From Candidatus Onthenecus intestinigallinarum (GTDB taxonomy: Bacteria > Bacillota > Clostridia > Christensenellales > Aristaeellaceae), in NCBI GenBank assembly GCA_018713325.1, contig DVFJ01000033.1, positions 1 through 59,065 of the forward strand: a stretch of 59,065 nucleotides of DNA, read 5' to 3'. Below the pieces are notes generated by a model. It made no database searches and was not told the origin of the DNA. It saw nothing but the letters and a program-made list of their open reading frames with translations. This document shows, piece after piece, positions 7,889-18,251 of this stretch. A program made the translations under genes and the position numbers. Within the stretch, counting starts at the first letter, position 1. Every line of letters starts with the position of its first letter.

Positions 7889-9154
7889 TCAGATGTCGCG
7901 CGCGCCGATGTCGCGGCGCATCATCATGCCGTCAAAGGAGATGCGCTCCGCGGCGGCATAGGCGTCCTGCAGCGCCTGGCGTAGCGTCGGCGCGACGGCC
8001 GTGACGCCCAGCACGCGCCCGCCGGCGGTGTAGTAGCGCCCGTCCTGTTCGCGCGTGCCCGCGTGGTAGACGGTCGCGCCCAGCGCCTCGGCTGCGCCCA
8101 GGCCGGAGATCTCCTTGCCTGAGGCATACTTGCCCGGGTAGCCGCCGGAGGCGAGCACCACGCAGGCGGCGCTCTCATCCCGCCAGCGGATGTCGGCCTG
8201 CGCCAGCTGGCCGTCCCGCACGGCCTGGAAGATGGCCATCAGGTCGCTGTCCAGCAGCGGCAGCAGCGCCTGCGTCTCTGGATCGCCGAAGCGCGCGTTG
8301 TATTCGACCACCTTCGGGCCCTCGGGGGTGAGCATCAGGCCCACGTAGAGCACGCCCTTGAACGGGATGCCCTCGGCGTTCATGGCCGCCAGCGTGGGGC
8401 GCAGGATCTCGCGTTCCACGCGCGCGGCGATCTCGGGCGTGTACAGCGGGCTGGGGGCGATGGCGCCCATGCCGCCGGTGTTGGGGCCCTGGTCGCCGTC
8501 ATAGGCGCGCTTGTGGTCCTGCGAGGCGGGCATGGGGCGGATGGTGTGCCCGTCGCAGAAGCACAGGACCGTCACCTCGCGGCCGGTCATGCACTCCTCG
8601 ATCAGCACGCGCGCGCCGGACGCGCCGAAGCGGCCGTCCAGCATCATGGCGCGCACGGCGTCCCGGGCCTCGTCCAGCGTCTGCGCCACGACCACGCCCT
8701 TGCCCAGCGCCAGGCCGTCGGCTTTGACGACGATGGGCGCCTGCTGGCCGTCCAGGTAGGCAAGGGCCGCGTCGCAGTCGGTGAAGACCTCGCAGCGGGC
8801 GGTGGGGATGCCGTACTTTTGCATCAGGCGCTTGGAGAAGATCTTGCTGGACTCCATCTGCGCGGCCTGCTGCGTGGGGCCGAAGGCGGGGATGCCCTCG
8901 GCCTCGAGGCGGTCGACGCAGCCCAGGGCGAGCGGGTCGTCGGGCGTGACGACGACGAAGTCGACGCGCTCGTCCCGCGCCAGGCGCACGATGGCGTCCA
9001 CGTCCGTGGCCTTGACCTGGGGGAAGCAGCGGGCGACGCGGGCGATGCCGCCGTTGCCGGGCGCGCACAGCAGCGCGTCCACGCGCGGGGAGCGGGACAG
9101 GGCCAGGCAGACCGCGTGCTCGCGCCCGCCGCCGCCGATGACGAGAACCTTCAT
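7889..9154 (-). CDS. purD: Phosphoribosylamine-glycine ligase
   Basis: GAR synthetase: joins glycine to phosphoribosylamine using ATP, the second step of purine synthesis. The 421-residue protein begins [14 protein letters not shown], the family signature, and contains the ATP-grasp core with [13 protein letters not shown] (about 136-148) and FGDPETQ (about 284-290). I chose the ATG at 9154 because AGGAGG lies nine bases upstream and the family starts there; an in-frame upstream ATG would add seven unconserved residues. It follows purH by 78 bases within the minus-strand operon. Confidence 0.96.
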   Translation of the reverse strand: MKVLVIGGGGREHAVCLALSRSPRVDALLCAPGNGGIARVARCFPQVKATDVDAIVRLARDERVDFVVVTPDDPLALGCVDRLEAEGIPAFGPTQQAAQMESSKIFSKRLMQKYGIPTARCEVFTDCDAALAYLDGQQAPIVVKADGLALGKGVVVAQTLDEARDAVRAMMLDGRFGASGARVLIEECMTGREVTVLCFCDGHTIRPMPASQDHKRAYDGDQGPNTGGMGAIAPSPLYTPEIAARVEREILRPTLAAMNAEGIPFKGVLYVGLMLTPEGPKVVEYNARFGDPETQALLPLLDSDLMAIFQAVRDGQLAQADIRWRDESAACVVLASGGYPGKYASGKEISGLGAAEALGATVYHAGTREQDGRYYTAGGRVLGVTAVAPTLRQALQDAYAAAERISFDGMMMRRDIGARDI

Positions 9155-9232
9155 GGGCTTCAACCTCCTGTTCAACCTTGTGTTGCGGCAAAGAAAAGGG
9201 CGGGCGGAGCAGCGTCCGTCCGCCGGGGGAGA

Positions 9233-10780
9233 TCAGTGCTTGAAGTGGCGCATGCCGGTGAAGACCATCGCGATGCCGGCCTCGTTGCAGGCGCGGATGG
9301 AGTCCTCGTCGCGCACGCTGCCGCCGGGCTGGATGATGCAGGCGATGCCGGCCTGCGCGGCGGCCTTGACGCAGTCGTCGAAGGGGAAGAAGGCGTCGGA
9401 GGCCAGCGCCGCGCCGCGGACCTTCTCGCCGCTGCGCTCGATGGCCATCTGCGTGGACCAGATGCGGTTGACCTGGCCGGGGCCGATGCCCAGGGACTGG
9501 TTGTCGCGCGCGATGGCGATGCCGTTGGACTTGGTGTGCTTGACGATCTTCCAGGCCAGCAGCAGGTCCTGCATCTGCTTCTCGGTGGGCGCGCGGTCGG
9601 TGACGACCTTCAATTCGCCCTCGGGCAGCAGCACGTCGTCGATGTCCTGCACGAGCAGGCCGCCGGCCACCTTGCGCAGCACGCGCTCGCCGGCGGGGTA
9701 GACGCGGTGGGTGGTGTCCAGCTGGAGCACGCGCAGGTTCTTCTTGCGGGTGAGGATCTCCAGCGCGGCGTCGGTGTAGGCGGGCGCGACGACGATCTCC
9801 AGGAAGATGCGGGACATCTGCTCGGCGGTGGCGGCGTCGACCGTCGCGTTCGTCACGACGATGCCGCCGAACACGCTGACCGGGTCGGCCTCGTAGGCCA
9901 GGCGGTAGGCCTCGGCCACGTCGTCCGCGACGCCCACGCCGCACGGGTTGCCGTGCTTGACCGCCACGACCGCCGTCGTGTCAAACTCGCGCAGCAGCTC
10001 CAGCGCGCCGTTGGTGTCGTTGATGTTGTTGTAGGACAGCTCCTTGCCGTGCAGCTGGCGCGCGGCGGGCAGCGTGCCGGCCACGTCGCCCAGGTCGCGG
10101 TAGAAGGCCGCGCCCTGGTGCGGGTTTTCGCCGTAGCGCATGCCCTGCACCTTTTCAAACGTAACCGTCAGCTTGTCCGGGAAGCGGTTGTCGCCCGGCA
10201 GCTGCGCGCGCAGGTACTGCTGGATCATGCAGTCGTACTGCGCGGTGTGCTCAAACACCTTGTAGCACAGGCGCAGCTTCGTCTCGCGGGAGACCTCGCC
10301 CGCCTGCTCCAGCTCGCCGAGCACCGCGTCGTAGTCCGCGGGCTCCACGACGACCGCCACGTCCTGCCAGTTCTTGGCCGCGGCGCGCAGCATCGTCGGC
10401 CCGCCGATGTCGATGTTCTCGATCGCCTCTTCGAACGTCACGCCGGGGCGCGCGATCGTCTGGCGGAAGGGGTAGAGGTTGATGACCACCAGGTCGATGG
10501 GCGCAATGCCCAGCTCGGCGATCTGGCGCATGTGCTCGGGGTTGCTGCGCATGGCCAGCAGGCCCGCGTGGATGGCGGGGTGCAGCGTCTTCACGCGCCC
10601 GTCCAGGCACTCGGGGAAGCCGGTCACGTCCGACACGCCCGTCACGGGGATGCCGGCCTGCTGCAGGGCCTTCATCGTGCCGCCGGTGGAGAGCAGCTCC
10701 ACGCCCAGGCCGTGCAGCCGCCGGGCCAGCTCCACGATGCCCGTCTTGTCCGATACGCTCAGCAAAGCCCGCTTGATCAC
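9233..10780 (-). CDS. purH: Bifunctional AICAR formyltransferase/IMP cyclohydrolase
   Basis: Catalyses the last two steps of IMP synthesis. The 515-residue product has the N-terminal cyclohydrolase domain (starts VIKRALLSVSDKTGIVE, with LLSTGGT at about 32-38) and the C-terminal formyltransferase domain with the catalytic Lys-His pair in VKHGNPCG. The GTG at 10780 is taken as the start because AAAGGAG lies eight bases upstream and the family N-terminus begins here; the longer open frame upstream reads into the preceding gene. Its length matches the family. Confidence 0.95.
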   Translation of the reverse strand: MIKRALLSVSDKTGIVELARRLHGLGVELLSTGGTMKALQQAGIPVTGVSDVTGFPECLDGRVKTLHPAIHAGLLAMRSNPEHMRQIAELGIAPIDLVVINLYPFRQTIARPGVTFEEAIENIDIGGPTMLRAAAKNWQDVAVVVEPADYDAVLGELEQAGEVSRETKLRLCYKVFEHTAQYDCMIQQYLRAQLPGDNRFPDKLTVTFEKVQGMRYGENPHQGAAFYRDLGDVAGTLPAARQLHGKELSYNNINDTNGALELLREFDTTAVVAVKHGNPCGVGVADDVAEAYRLAYEADPVSVFGGIVVTNATVDAATAEQMSRIFLEIVVAPAYTDAALEILTRKKNLRVLQLDTTHRVYPAGERVLRKVAGGLLVQDIDDVLLPEGELKVVTDRAPTEKQMQDLLLAWKIVKHTKSNGIAIARDNQSLGIGPGQVNRIWSTQMAIERSGEKVRGAALASDAFFPFDDCVKAAAQAGIACIIQPGGSVRDEDSIRACNEAGIAMVFTGMRHFKH

Positions 10781-10823
10781 GTCATCGTCTCCTTTCGTGT
10801 AGCGAAGAAAAGGGAAAAGGGCG

Positions 10824-11630
10824 TCACAAATCCACGCCCAGGAACAGCCGGTCGGTGCGCACCCATTCGAAGTGGGCGCGCTGCAGCAGGCGCAGGGCGC
10901 GCTGGTTGCGGCGCGGCACGTTGATGCGCACAAAGCGCACGCCACGCTCGAGCAGCGTGACGCGCACCTGGCTGAGCAGCGCGGTGGCCGCGTCGTGCCC
11001 GCGGTACTTGGGCGTGGTGTACAGCGCCTCGATGCGGGCCTCCTGGCCCTCGCCGGTGGTCACGACCTCGCCCCACAGCTCGCTGCCGCCATAGACGGCG
11101 AACGCGCAGAAGTTGGGCGTGCGCGCGGCGTCGTCGAGCCATTCGACGGCGTGCTCGCCCGCGCCGAACGTCTGCATGCGGCGCACGAGCGCCTCGGATT
11201 CGGCGCGCGAGCGGCGCGGGATGTCGATGATCTGCGTCGAGAGCGGAGGATAGACCGTGCGCTCGTGCTTGCTCAGGCGCCACAGGAACAGCTCGTCGCC
11301 GTCGGCGTCGTCAAAGCCGAGAAATTTGAAGTAGTTGTAGCGGTCCATATCGCCCATCTGGCACTCGGTGTACAGCCGGGCGGGCGGGGCGCCGGCCTGG
11401 CGGTGCAGCGCGCTGGCCTGCGCGCGCAGCGCGCCGAAGAGCATGTCGCGCGCGCGGGGGTGGGCGTCCATGTCCAGGACGATCTGCAGGGGCTGGTCGG
11501 GGTAGACCTCGCGCATGTTGCGCGCGACCACACTGCCCTGGCCGAGCTCAACGCCCGCGTCGTCCTGAATGAGAAAACAGTGATCCCTTTGCGCGCCGTT
11601 CATGCCGCTTTGGGGATGAAAGATCTTCAT
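10824..11630 (-). CDS. Two-part GNAT-family acetyltransferase
   Basis: A 268-residue protein with a C-terminal GNAT fold: the acetyl-CoA loop region is seen around TTPKYRGHDAATALLSQV (about residues 205-222), with a later RINVPRRNQRALRLLQRAHF stretch typical of motif B. The N-terminal half (about 1-120) looks like a second, weaker GNAT-like domain. The substrate is unknown. It sits inside the purine operon between purN and purH, with an AAGGAGAG ribosome site. A possible internal promoter (11673-11701) precedes it, so it and purH-purD may be partly independent of the upstream genes. Confidence 0.8.
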   Translation of the reverse strand: MKIFHPQSGMNGAQRDHCFLIQDDAGVELGQGSVVARNMREVYPDQPLQIVLDMDAHPRARDMLFGALRAQASALHRQAGAPPARLYTECQMGDMDRYNYFKFLGFDDADGDELFLWRLSKHERTVYPPLSTQIIDIPRRSRAESEALVRRMQTFGAGEHAVEWLDDAARTPNFCAFAVYGGSELWGEVVTTGEGQEARIEALYTTPKYRGHDAATALLSQVRVTLLERGVRFVRINVPRRNQRALRLLQRAHFEWVRTDRLFLGVDL

Positions 11631-11672
11631 CGGAAGGCTCTCCTTCTATCCGTGGTAACTCCGGGCCCTGTT

Positions 11673-11701
11673 ATCTTACGCGAAAAAGCGCGCAAAGGCA
11701 A
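11673..11701 (-). promoter_or_regulatory. Possible internal promoter in the purine operon
   Basis: On the minus strand TTGCCT (11696-11701) and TAAGAT (11673-11678) are separated by 17 bases, in the 121-base gap between purN and the GNAT gene. This gap is the longest inside the operon. The hexamers are imperfect. Confidence 0.4.
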
Positions 11702-11751
11702 GGCGTTGAGGGCCGGTTTGCGCGAATTTCGGCAAAAAACAGGGGCCGGGA

Positions 11752-12375
11752 TTATTGTACCACAAATACCCGCCTTCCATCTACCCGCAATTTGCCAGCG
11801 CAGAAGAGTGCGACGCTGCGCGGGAGGATGCGGTGCTCGACCTGCAGCACGCGCGCGGCCAGCGCGTCGGCGTCGTCGTCCTGCAGCACGGGCACGCTCT
11901 CCTGCATGACGATGCAGCCGTGGTCGACCTGCTCGTCCACGAAGTGCACGGTCGCGCCGGAGATCTTGGCGCCGTAGTCGAGCACGGCTTGGTGCACGTG
12001 GTGGCCGTACATGCCCGGGCCGCAGAAGGCGGGGATGAGCGCCGGGTGGATGTTGAGGATGCGGTGCTCGAACGCGCGCACGACCTGCGGGCCGACGATG
12101 GGCAGGTAGCCGGCCAGCACGACCAGGTCGGCCCGCACGCGCAGCAGGTGTTCCAGAATGCGGTCGTTGAAGGCCGCGTCGGAGCCGGCCTGCTTGCGGC
12201 TGACGAACAGGGCCTCGATGCCGTGGGCGCGGGCGCGCTCGAGCGCAAAGGCGCGCGAGGCGTTGGCGAGCACCAGCACGACCCGGCCGTCGATCTCGCC
12301 GGCGTCCACGGCGTCCAGGATGGCCTGCAGGTTGGTGCCGCCGCCGGAGCAGAGCACGGCGATGCGCTTGCTCAT
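11752..12375 (-). CDS. purN: Phosphoribosylglycinamide formyltransferase
   Basis: GAR transformylase using 10-formyl-tetrahydrofolate, third step of purine synthesis. The 207-residue protein has CSGGGTNLQAI (9-19) for phosphate binding, NIHPALIP with the catalytic Asn and the downstream His in GMYGHHVH, and the Asp of the VDEQVDHG loop. The ATG at 12375 overlaps the purM stop (ATGA), indicating translational coupling. Much longer in-frame upstream sequence is only the purM shadow. Confidence 0.95.
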   Translation of the reverse strand: MSKRIAVLCSGGGTNLQAILDAVDAGEIDGRVVLVLANASRAFALERARAHGIEALFVSRKQAGSDAAFNDRILEHLLRVRADLVVLAGYLPIVGPQVVRAFEHRILNIHPALIPAFCGPGMYGHHVHQAVLDYGAKISGATVHFVDEQVDHGCIVMQESVPVLQDDDADALAARVLQVEHRILPRSVALFCAGKLRVDGRRVFVVQ

Positions 12376-13406
12376 GCGAGCACCAGCCTTTCGCCGCCTT
12401 CGGCCTGCGGCGCGACGGAACCGATGCGGTAGGCGCGCTCGCCCAGCTCGCCGGCCCTTTCCAGGAAGGCGTCTGCCTGCGCCTGGGGCACGGCGAAGAC
12501 CATGCCCACGCCCATGTTGAAGGTGTTGTACATCTGCGCGTCCTGCAGGCCGCCGCGGCTGCGCAGCAGCTCGAAGATGGGCGGCACGGGCCAAGCGCCG
12601 CGCTCGATGCGGGCGCACAGGCCCTGGGGCAGGATGCGCGGGATGTTCTCGATGAAGCCGCCGCCGGTGATGTGCGCGATGCCGTGCACGTCGAAGGCCT
12701 GGCACAGCGCGAGCGCGCTCTTGACATAGATGCGCGTGGGCGTGAGCAGCGTGTCGCCCAGGGAGCGGCCGTCCAGCTCGGGCACGGGCGCGCTCAGGTC
12801 GGTCTCGCCGTCCAGGAGCAGGCGGCGCACGAGCGAGTAGCCGTTGGAGTGCACGCCGCTGGAGGCCAGGCCGATCAGCGCGTCGCCGGAGCGCACGCGC
12901 TCGCCGCTGATGGAGCGCTCGCGGTCGACGATGCCCACGGTGAAGCCCGCCAGGTCATACTCGCCCTCGGGATAGAAGCCGGGCATCTCGGCGGTCTCGC
13001 CGCCGATGAGCGCGCAGCCGGCCTGGCGGCAGCCCTCGGCCACGCCCTTGACCACCTGCTCCACGCGCTCGGGGTCGAGATGACCGGTGGCCAGGTAGTC
13101 CAGGAAGAGCAGCGGCTTGGCGCCCTGGCACACCACGTCGTTGACGCACATGGCCACGCAGTCGATGCCCACGGTGTCGTGGCGGTCCATGAGGAAGGCC
13201 AGCTTGAGCTTGGTGCCCACGCCGTCCGTGCCCGCCACGAGCACGGGCTTTTCCATGCGCTCGTTTTCAATGGAGTAGAAGCCGCCGAACGAGCCCAGCC
13301 CGCCCAGCACGTTTTCGTCAAACGTCTTTTGCACGTGCTGCTTCATGCGCCGCACGGCCTCGTAGCCGCGCTCGACGTCCACGCCCGCGTCCTTGTAGGT
13401 GATCAT
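12372..13406 (-). CDS. purM: Phosphoribosylformylglycinamidine cyclo-ligase
   Basis: AIR synthetase, ATP-dependent closure of the imidazole ring. The 344-residue protein starts [14 protein letters not shown], a family hallmark, and has [15 protein letters not shown] (about 58-72), [11 protein letters not shown] (about 136-146) and the late [15 protein letters not shown] region. It is 30 bases downstream of purF and its stop overlaps the purN start. Confidence 0.96.
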   Translation of the reverse strand: MITYKDAGVDVERGYEAVRRMKQHVQKTFDENVLGGLGSFGGFYSIENERMEKPVLVAGTDGVGTKLKLAFLMDRHDTVGIDCVAMCVNDVVCQGAKPLLFLDYLATGHLDPERVEQVVKGVAEGCRQAGCALIGGETAEMPGFYPEGEYDLAGFTVGIVDRERSISGERVRSGDALIGLASSGVHSNGYSLVRRLLLDGETDLSAPVPELDGRSLGDTLLTPTRIYVKSALALCQAFDVHGIAHITGGGFIENIPRILPQGLCARIERGAWPVPPIFELLRSRGGLQDAQMYNTFNMGVGMVFAVPQAQADAFLERAGELGERAYRIGSVAPQAEGGERLVLA

Positions 13407-13436
13407 GGCAAAACCGTCCTTTCCGCGCCGGGGCGC

Positions 13437-14858
<1,422 letters not shown>

Positions 14859-14870
14859 GCCGTCCCTCCG

Positions 14871-15368
14871 TTACAGCGCCCGCGCCTGCTCGGCCACGGC
14901 CGCGTCGTCCCGGGCGATGCCCGCGGCCATCTGCTCGCGGTGCTCGGCCAGCTGCTGCGCGATCTCCGGGTACTTGATCGACAGGATCTGCGCGCACAGG
15001 TAGGCCGCGTTGTCCCCGCCGCCCACCGCCACCGTCGCCACCGGGATGCCCGTGGGCATCTGAACCGTGGACAGCAGCGAGTCCAGCCCGTCCATGAACG
15101 AGGATTTCACCGGAATGCCGATCACCGGCAGCGTCGTGTGCCCGGCGATCACCCCGGCCAGATGCGCGGCCTTGCCCGCCGCCGCCAGGATCACCTCATA
15201 GCCGTTCGTCCGCGCGCACGCGGCAAACTCCGCCACTGCCTGCGGCGTGCGGTGCGCCGACGCCACCCGCACCGTCGTCTCGATTCCAAAGGACTTGAGC
15301 ACCCGCACGCAGCCCTCCAGCGAAGCAAAGTCGCTCTTTGAACCCATAAATAACGCAGCCTTGGGCAT
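14871..15368 (-). CDS. purE: 5-(carboxyamino)imidazole ribonucleotide mutase
   Basis: Rearranges N5-CAIR to CAIR (class I) or carboxylates AIR (class II). The 165-residue protein has MGSKSDF (8-14), the SAHRTP loop and AGKAAHLAGVIAG, all active-site features. No purK is seen in the window, so the class cannot be settled here. The ATG at 15368 follows AGGAGGG; the frame upstream of it is non-coding. It is the first gene of the purine operon and lies about 80 bases from the promoter. purC, purL and purB are not in the window. Confidence 0.95.
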   Translation of the reverse strand: MPKAALFMGSKSDFASLEGCVRVLKSFGIETTVRVASAHRTPQAVAEFAACARTNGYEVILAAAGKAAHLAGVIAGHTTLPVIGIPVKSSFMDGLDSLLSTVQMPTGIPVATVAVGGGDNAAYLCAQILSIKYPEIAQQLAEHREQMAAGIARDDAAVAEQARAL

Positions 15369-15448
15369 GTGTCTTTCCCTCCTGAACGCGCCTTGCGCGT
15401 GAATGGCGCCATGCCGGGCGGCCCCGGACGGCGCGCGATACGCTTTTG

Positions 15449-15477
15449 AGTATAGCAAAACCGCGCCGCGTTTGCAA
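15449..15477 (-). promoter_or_regulatory. Purine operon promoter
   Basis: On the minus strand TTGCAA (15472-15477) and TATACT (15449-15454) with a 17-base spacer, upstream of purE. The short leader shows no guanine-riboswitch-like structure that I can recognise. Confidence 0.72.
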
Positions 15478-15510
15478 TGAGAAAAAACAAACTTTTTCAT
15501 ATTGCTTTTT

Positions 15511-15526
15511 AATAATGTTCGGTTTT
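15511..15526. promoter_or_regulatory. PurBox-like operator upstream of purE
   Basis: Read on the minus strand, AAAACCGAACATT matches all 13 positions of the Bacillus PurBox consensus AWWWCCGAACWWT. It lies 34 bases upstream of the -35 box of the purE promoter and just before the divergent trmB promoter. PurR of Bacillus normally uses two boxes; a second clear one is not visible. Confidence 0.5.
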
Positions 15527-15536
15527 GCAGCGGCGA

Positions 15537-15565
15537 TTTACAAGGCGGGCGGTTCGCGGTATAAT
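15537..15565 (+). promoter_or_regulatory. Promoter of the trmB-Nudix gene
   Basis: TTTACA (15537-15542) and TATAAT (15560-15565) are 17 bases apart, about 45 bases before the coding start, divergent from the purine operon promoter. The PurBox-like site lies just upstream of this -35 box, so it could affect both directions. Confidence 0.7.
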
Positions 15566-15610
15566 AAGAGGACAGAGCGGCCTGCGGGCCGCGGAAGGAG
15601 GCGTGCGCCT

Positions 15611-16684
15611 TTGCACATGAGACGCAAACCCTGGGCGCGGCCGGAGCTGGCGGCGTGCGGCTACTACCGCGAGGAGCCGGCGCAGCTGCGGGGGCGCTGG
15701 GGGGACGAATTTGCGCGGCGGCAGCCGCTGCAGGTGGAGCTGGGGTGCGGCAAGGGCGTGTCGACGGCGCGCATGGCGCTGGACAACCCGGGCGTGAACT
15801 TCGTGGCGGTGGACGTGGGGCGCGACGTGCTGGGCTGCGCGCGGCGCAATGCGCAGGCGGCTTACGGGGACGCGCCGGTGGACAACCTGCTCCTGGCGGC
15901 GCTGAACGTGGAGCAGATCGGGCAGTACTTCGCCGCACAGGACGCGGTGGAGCGGATTTACATCAGCTTCTGCAACCCGTGGACGCTCAAGAAGCGGCAC
16001 GAGAAGCGGCGTCTGACGCACCCGCGCCAGCTATGGCAGTACCGCTCGTTTCTCATGGACGGGGGCGAGCTGCACTTCAAGACGGATGACGACGCGCTCT
16101 TTGACGACACGCTGGGGTATCTTTCGTCGTGCGGGTTCGAGGTGCGCTATCTCACGCGCGACCTGCACCGCAGCGGCTATGCGCCCAATTATGAGAGCGA
16201 GCACGAGCTCAAGTATGCGGCGCAGGGCGTGCCGGTGAAGTTTTTGATTGCGGTCAAGCGGCCGGACGCGCTGCTGCCGGCCGGGCGGTTGGTGCGCGTG
16301 GCGGCGGCGGTGATCGAGAATGCGCGCGGCGAGGTGCTGCTGTGCCGGCGCGGGTCGGGCGGCGACTGCGCGGGCCGGTGGGAGTTTCCGGGCGGCAAGC
16401 TGGAGCCGGGCGAGGACGCGCAGGCGTGCGCGCGGCGCGAGGTGCTGGAGGAGCTGGGCGTGCGGATCCGCCCGGTGCAGGAGCTGGGCGAGACGGTGTA
16501 CGCCTACCCCTCGCGAACGGTTGCGCTGACGTTCGTGCGCGCCGCGCTGGAGGAGGGTGAGTCGCTGGAACTGCGCGAGCACGCGCAGGCGGCCTGGGTG
16601 CGCCCGCGGGCGCTGACGGACTACGCGCTGTGCCCGGCGGACGTGCAGATGGCGCGGGCGCTGGCCGCGCGGGACGCGCCCTGA
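15611..16684 (+). CDS. trmB: tRNA (guanine-N7)-methyltransferase fused to a Nudix hydrolase
   Basis: The N-terminal part (about residues 1-220) is a TrmB methyltransferase that makes m7G46 in tRNA: it opens with RRKPWARPEL, has the SAM loop VELGCGKGVSTARMA and the substrate-binding ISFCNPWTLKKRHEKRRL. In one uninterrupted frame it runs into a Nudix domain (about 225-357) with the box GGKLEPGEDAQACARREV then LEELG, as in MutT-type nucleotide diphosphatases. A TTG at 15611 has AGGAGG nine bases upstream; the ATG at 15617 is a close alternative. Usual TrmB is about 210-220 residues, so this is a fusion. Substrate of the Nudix part is unknown. Confidence 0.88.
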   Translation: MHMRRKPWARPELAACGYYREEPAQLRGRWGDEFARRQPLQVELGCGKGVSTARMALDNPGVNFVAVDVGRDVLGCARRNAQAAYGDAPVDNLLLAALNVEQIGQYFAAQDAVERIYISFCNPWTLKKRHEKRRLTHPRQLWQYRSFLMDGGELHFKTDDDALFDDTLGYLSSCGFEVRYLTRDLHRSGYAPNYESEHELKYAAQGVPVKFLIAVKRPDALLPAGRLVRVAAAVIENARGEVLLCRRGSGGDCAGRWEFPGGKLEPGEDAQACARREVLEELGVRIRPVQELGETVYAYPSRTVALTFVRAALEEGESLELREHAQAAWVRPRALTDYALCPADVQMARALAARDAP

Positions 16685-16728
16685 CGCAGGAATACAGGGA
16701 ACGCAAGAAGCAGGAAGGGGACGCAACG

Positions 16729-18102
16729 ATGCGCATTACACGCCGTCATTACGAGGTCGACATGCTCAACGGGCCGCTGGTGCGGTCGATTCTGGTCTTC
16801 TCCGTGCCGCTGATGCTCTCGGGCATCCTGCAGCTGCTGTTCAATGCGGCGGATATCGTCGTCGTGGGCCAGTTTGCGGGCAGCACGTCGCTGGCGGCGG
16901 TCGGCTCCACGGGCGCGCTGATCAATCTGATCGTCAACGTGTTCATGGGCATGTCCATCGGCGCGAGCGTGGTGGTGGCGCGCAACTACGGCGCGGGCCG
17001 CTGGAAGGACGTGGGCGAGGCGGTGCACACGGCCATCGGGCTGAGCGTGGTGTGCGGCGTGCTGGTGACGGCGTTTGGCATCGCGCTGTCGCGGCCGCTG
17101 CTGGAGCTGATGGGCACGCCCGAGGACGTGCTGGACTTGGCCGCGCTGTATATGAAGATCTACTTCGGCGGCATGGTCGCCACGATGCTGTACAACTTCG
17201 GCGCGGCGATCCTGCGCGCGGTGGGCGACACGCGCCGGCCGCTGTACTATCTGTTCATCGCGGGCGTGGTGAACATCGTGCTCAACCTGTTCTTCGTGAT
17301 CGTGCTGCACATGGACGTGGCGGGCGTGGCGCTGGCCACGGTGATCTCCCAGTGCATCTCGGCGGCGCTGGTGCTGCTGTGCCTGATGCGCTCGGGCGGC
17401 GCCATCCACCTGGAGCTGCGGCGCGTGCGCATCGCGCGCGACAAGTTCGCGGAGATGATGCGCGTGGGCCTGCCGGCGGGCCTGCAGGGGTCGGTGTTCT
17501 CGATCTCCAACGTGCTGATCCAGTCGGCGGTCAACTCGTTCGGCTCCGTGGTCATGGCGGGCAACGCGGCGGCGGCCAACCTGGAGGGCTTCGTCTACAC
17601 GGCGATGAACTCCATCTATCAGGCGAACCTGACATTCACCAGCCAGAATCTGGGCGCGGGCCGCTACGAGCGCATCGGGCGCATCCTGCTCAGCTGCATC
17701 CTGACGGTCACGGCGGTGGGCCTGTCGCTGGGCCTGATCGTGTATGCGCTGGGGCCGGAGCTGCTGCGCCTGTACACGACGGATGCCACGGTCGTGCAGA
17801 TGGGCATGAAGCGCCTGGTCGTCATCGCCACGACGTACTTCGTATGCGGCTGGATGGACGTGCTGGTCGGCTCGCTGCGCGGCCTGGGCAGCTCGGTCGT
17901 GCCGATGATCGTGTCCATCCTGGGCGCGTGCGGGCTGCGGATCGTGTGGATCTATACGATCTTCGCGGTCGACCGCACGCTGACGATGCTCTACATCTCC
18001 TACCCCGTCTCCTGGGCGATCACCGCGGCGGTGCACTTCGGGTGCTTCGTGGCCGTGCGGCGCAAGGTGCTGCGCGCGGCCGGGCGGGAGCTGAGCGCCT
18101 GA
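16729..18102 (+). CDS. MATE-family multidrug/sodium antiporter
   Basis: A 457-residue, 12-helix MATE exporter. It begins with a short cytoplasmic stretch then VDMLNGPLVRSILVFSVPLMLSGILQ in pieces, and NAADIVVVGQFAG (about 38-50), the family's conserved helix 1-2 region; a related segment recurs in the second half. Substrate is unknown. The ATG at 16729 has GGAAGGGG upstream; the frame reading in from the trmB-Nudix gene is a shadow. It is 44 bases downstream of that gene, so likely cotranscribed. A second, different MATE lies at 28057. Confidence 0.92.
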   Translation: MRITRRHYEVDMLNGPLVRSILVFSVPLMLSGILQLLFNAADIVVVGQFAGSTSLAAVGSTGALINLIVNVFMGMSIGASVVVARNYGAGRWKDVGEAVHTAIGLSVVCGVLVTAFGIALSRPLLELMGTPEDVLDLAALYMKIYFGGMVATMLYNFGAAILRAVGDTRRPLYYLFIAGVVNIVLNLFFVIVLHMDVAGVALATVISQCISAALVLLCLMRSGGAIHLELRRVRIARDKFAEMMRVGLPAGLQGSVFSISNVLIQSAVNSFGSVVMAGNAAAANLEGFVYTAMNSIYQANLTFTSQNLGAGRYERIGRILLSCILTVTAVGLSLGLIVYALGPELLRLYTTDATVVQMGMKRLVVIATTYFVCGWMDVLVGSLRGLGSSVVPMIVSILGACGLRIVWIYTIFAVDRTLTMLYISYPVSWAITAAVHFGCFVAVRRKVLRAAGRELSA

Positions 18103-18251
18103 CGGGTTTCCCTACGTGCGCCGCCGGGGCCGCGCCAGCTCCCGCCGCAGCGTGGGAGCGGAATGGAGGGGCCGAATCAGGCGCCGCCGCGGCGTGTCAT
18201 GACGCTTCTGTTTCTTCACCCAACCGACGATCAACAGGGAGGATCTGCACA

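Noticed and set aside
15369..15448. Guanine riboswitch in the purE leader
   Set aside because: The roughly 80-base leader shows no aptamer and contains a plain ribosome site; a PurBox is the better candidate control element.
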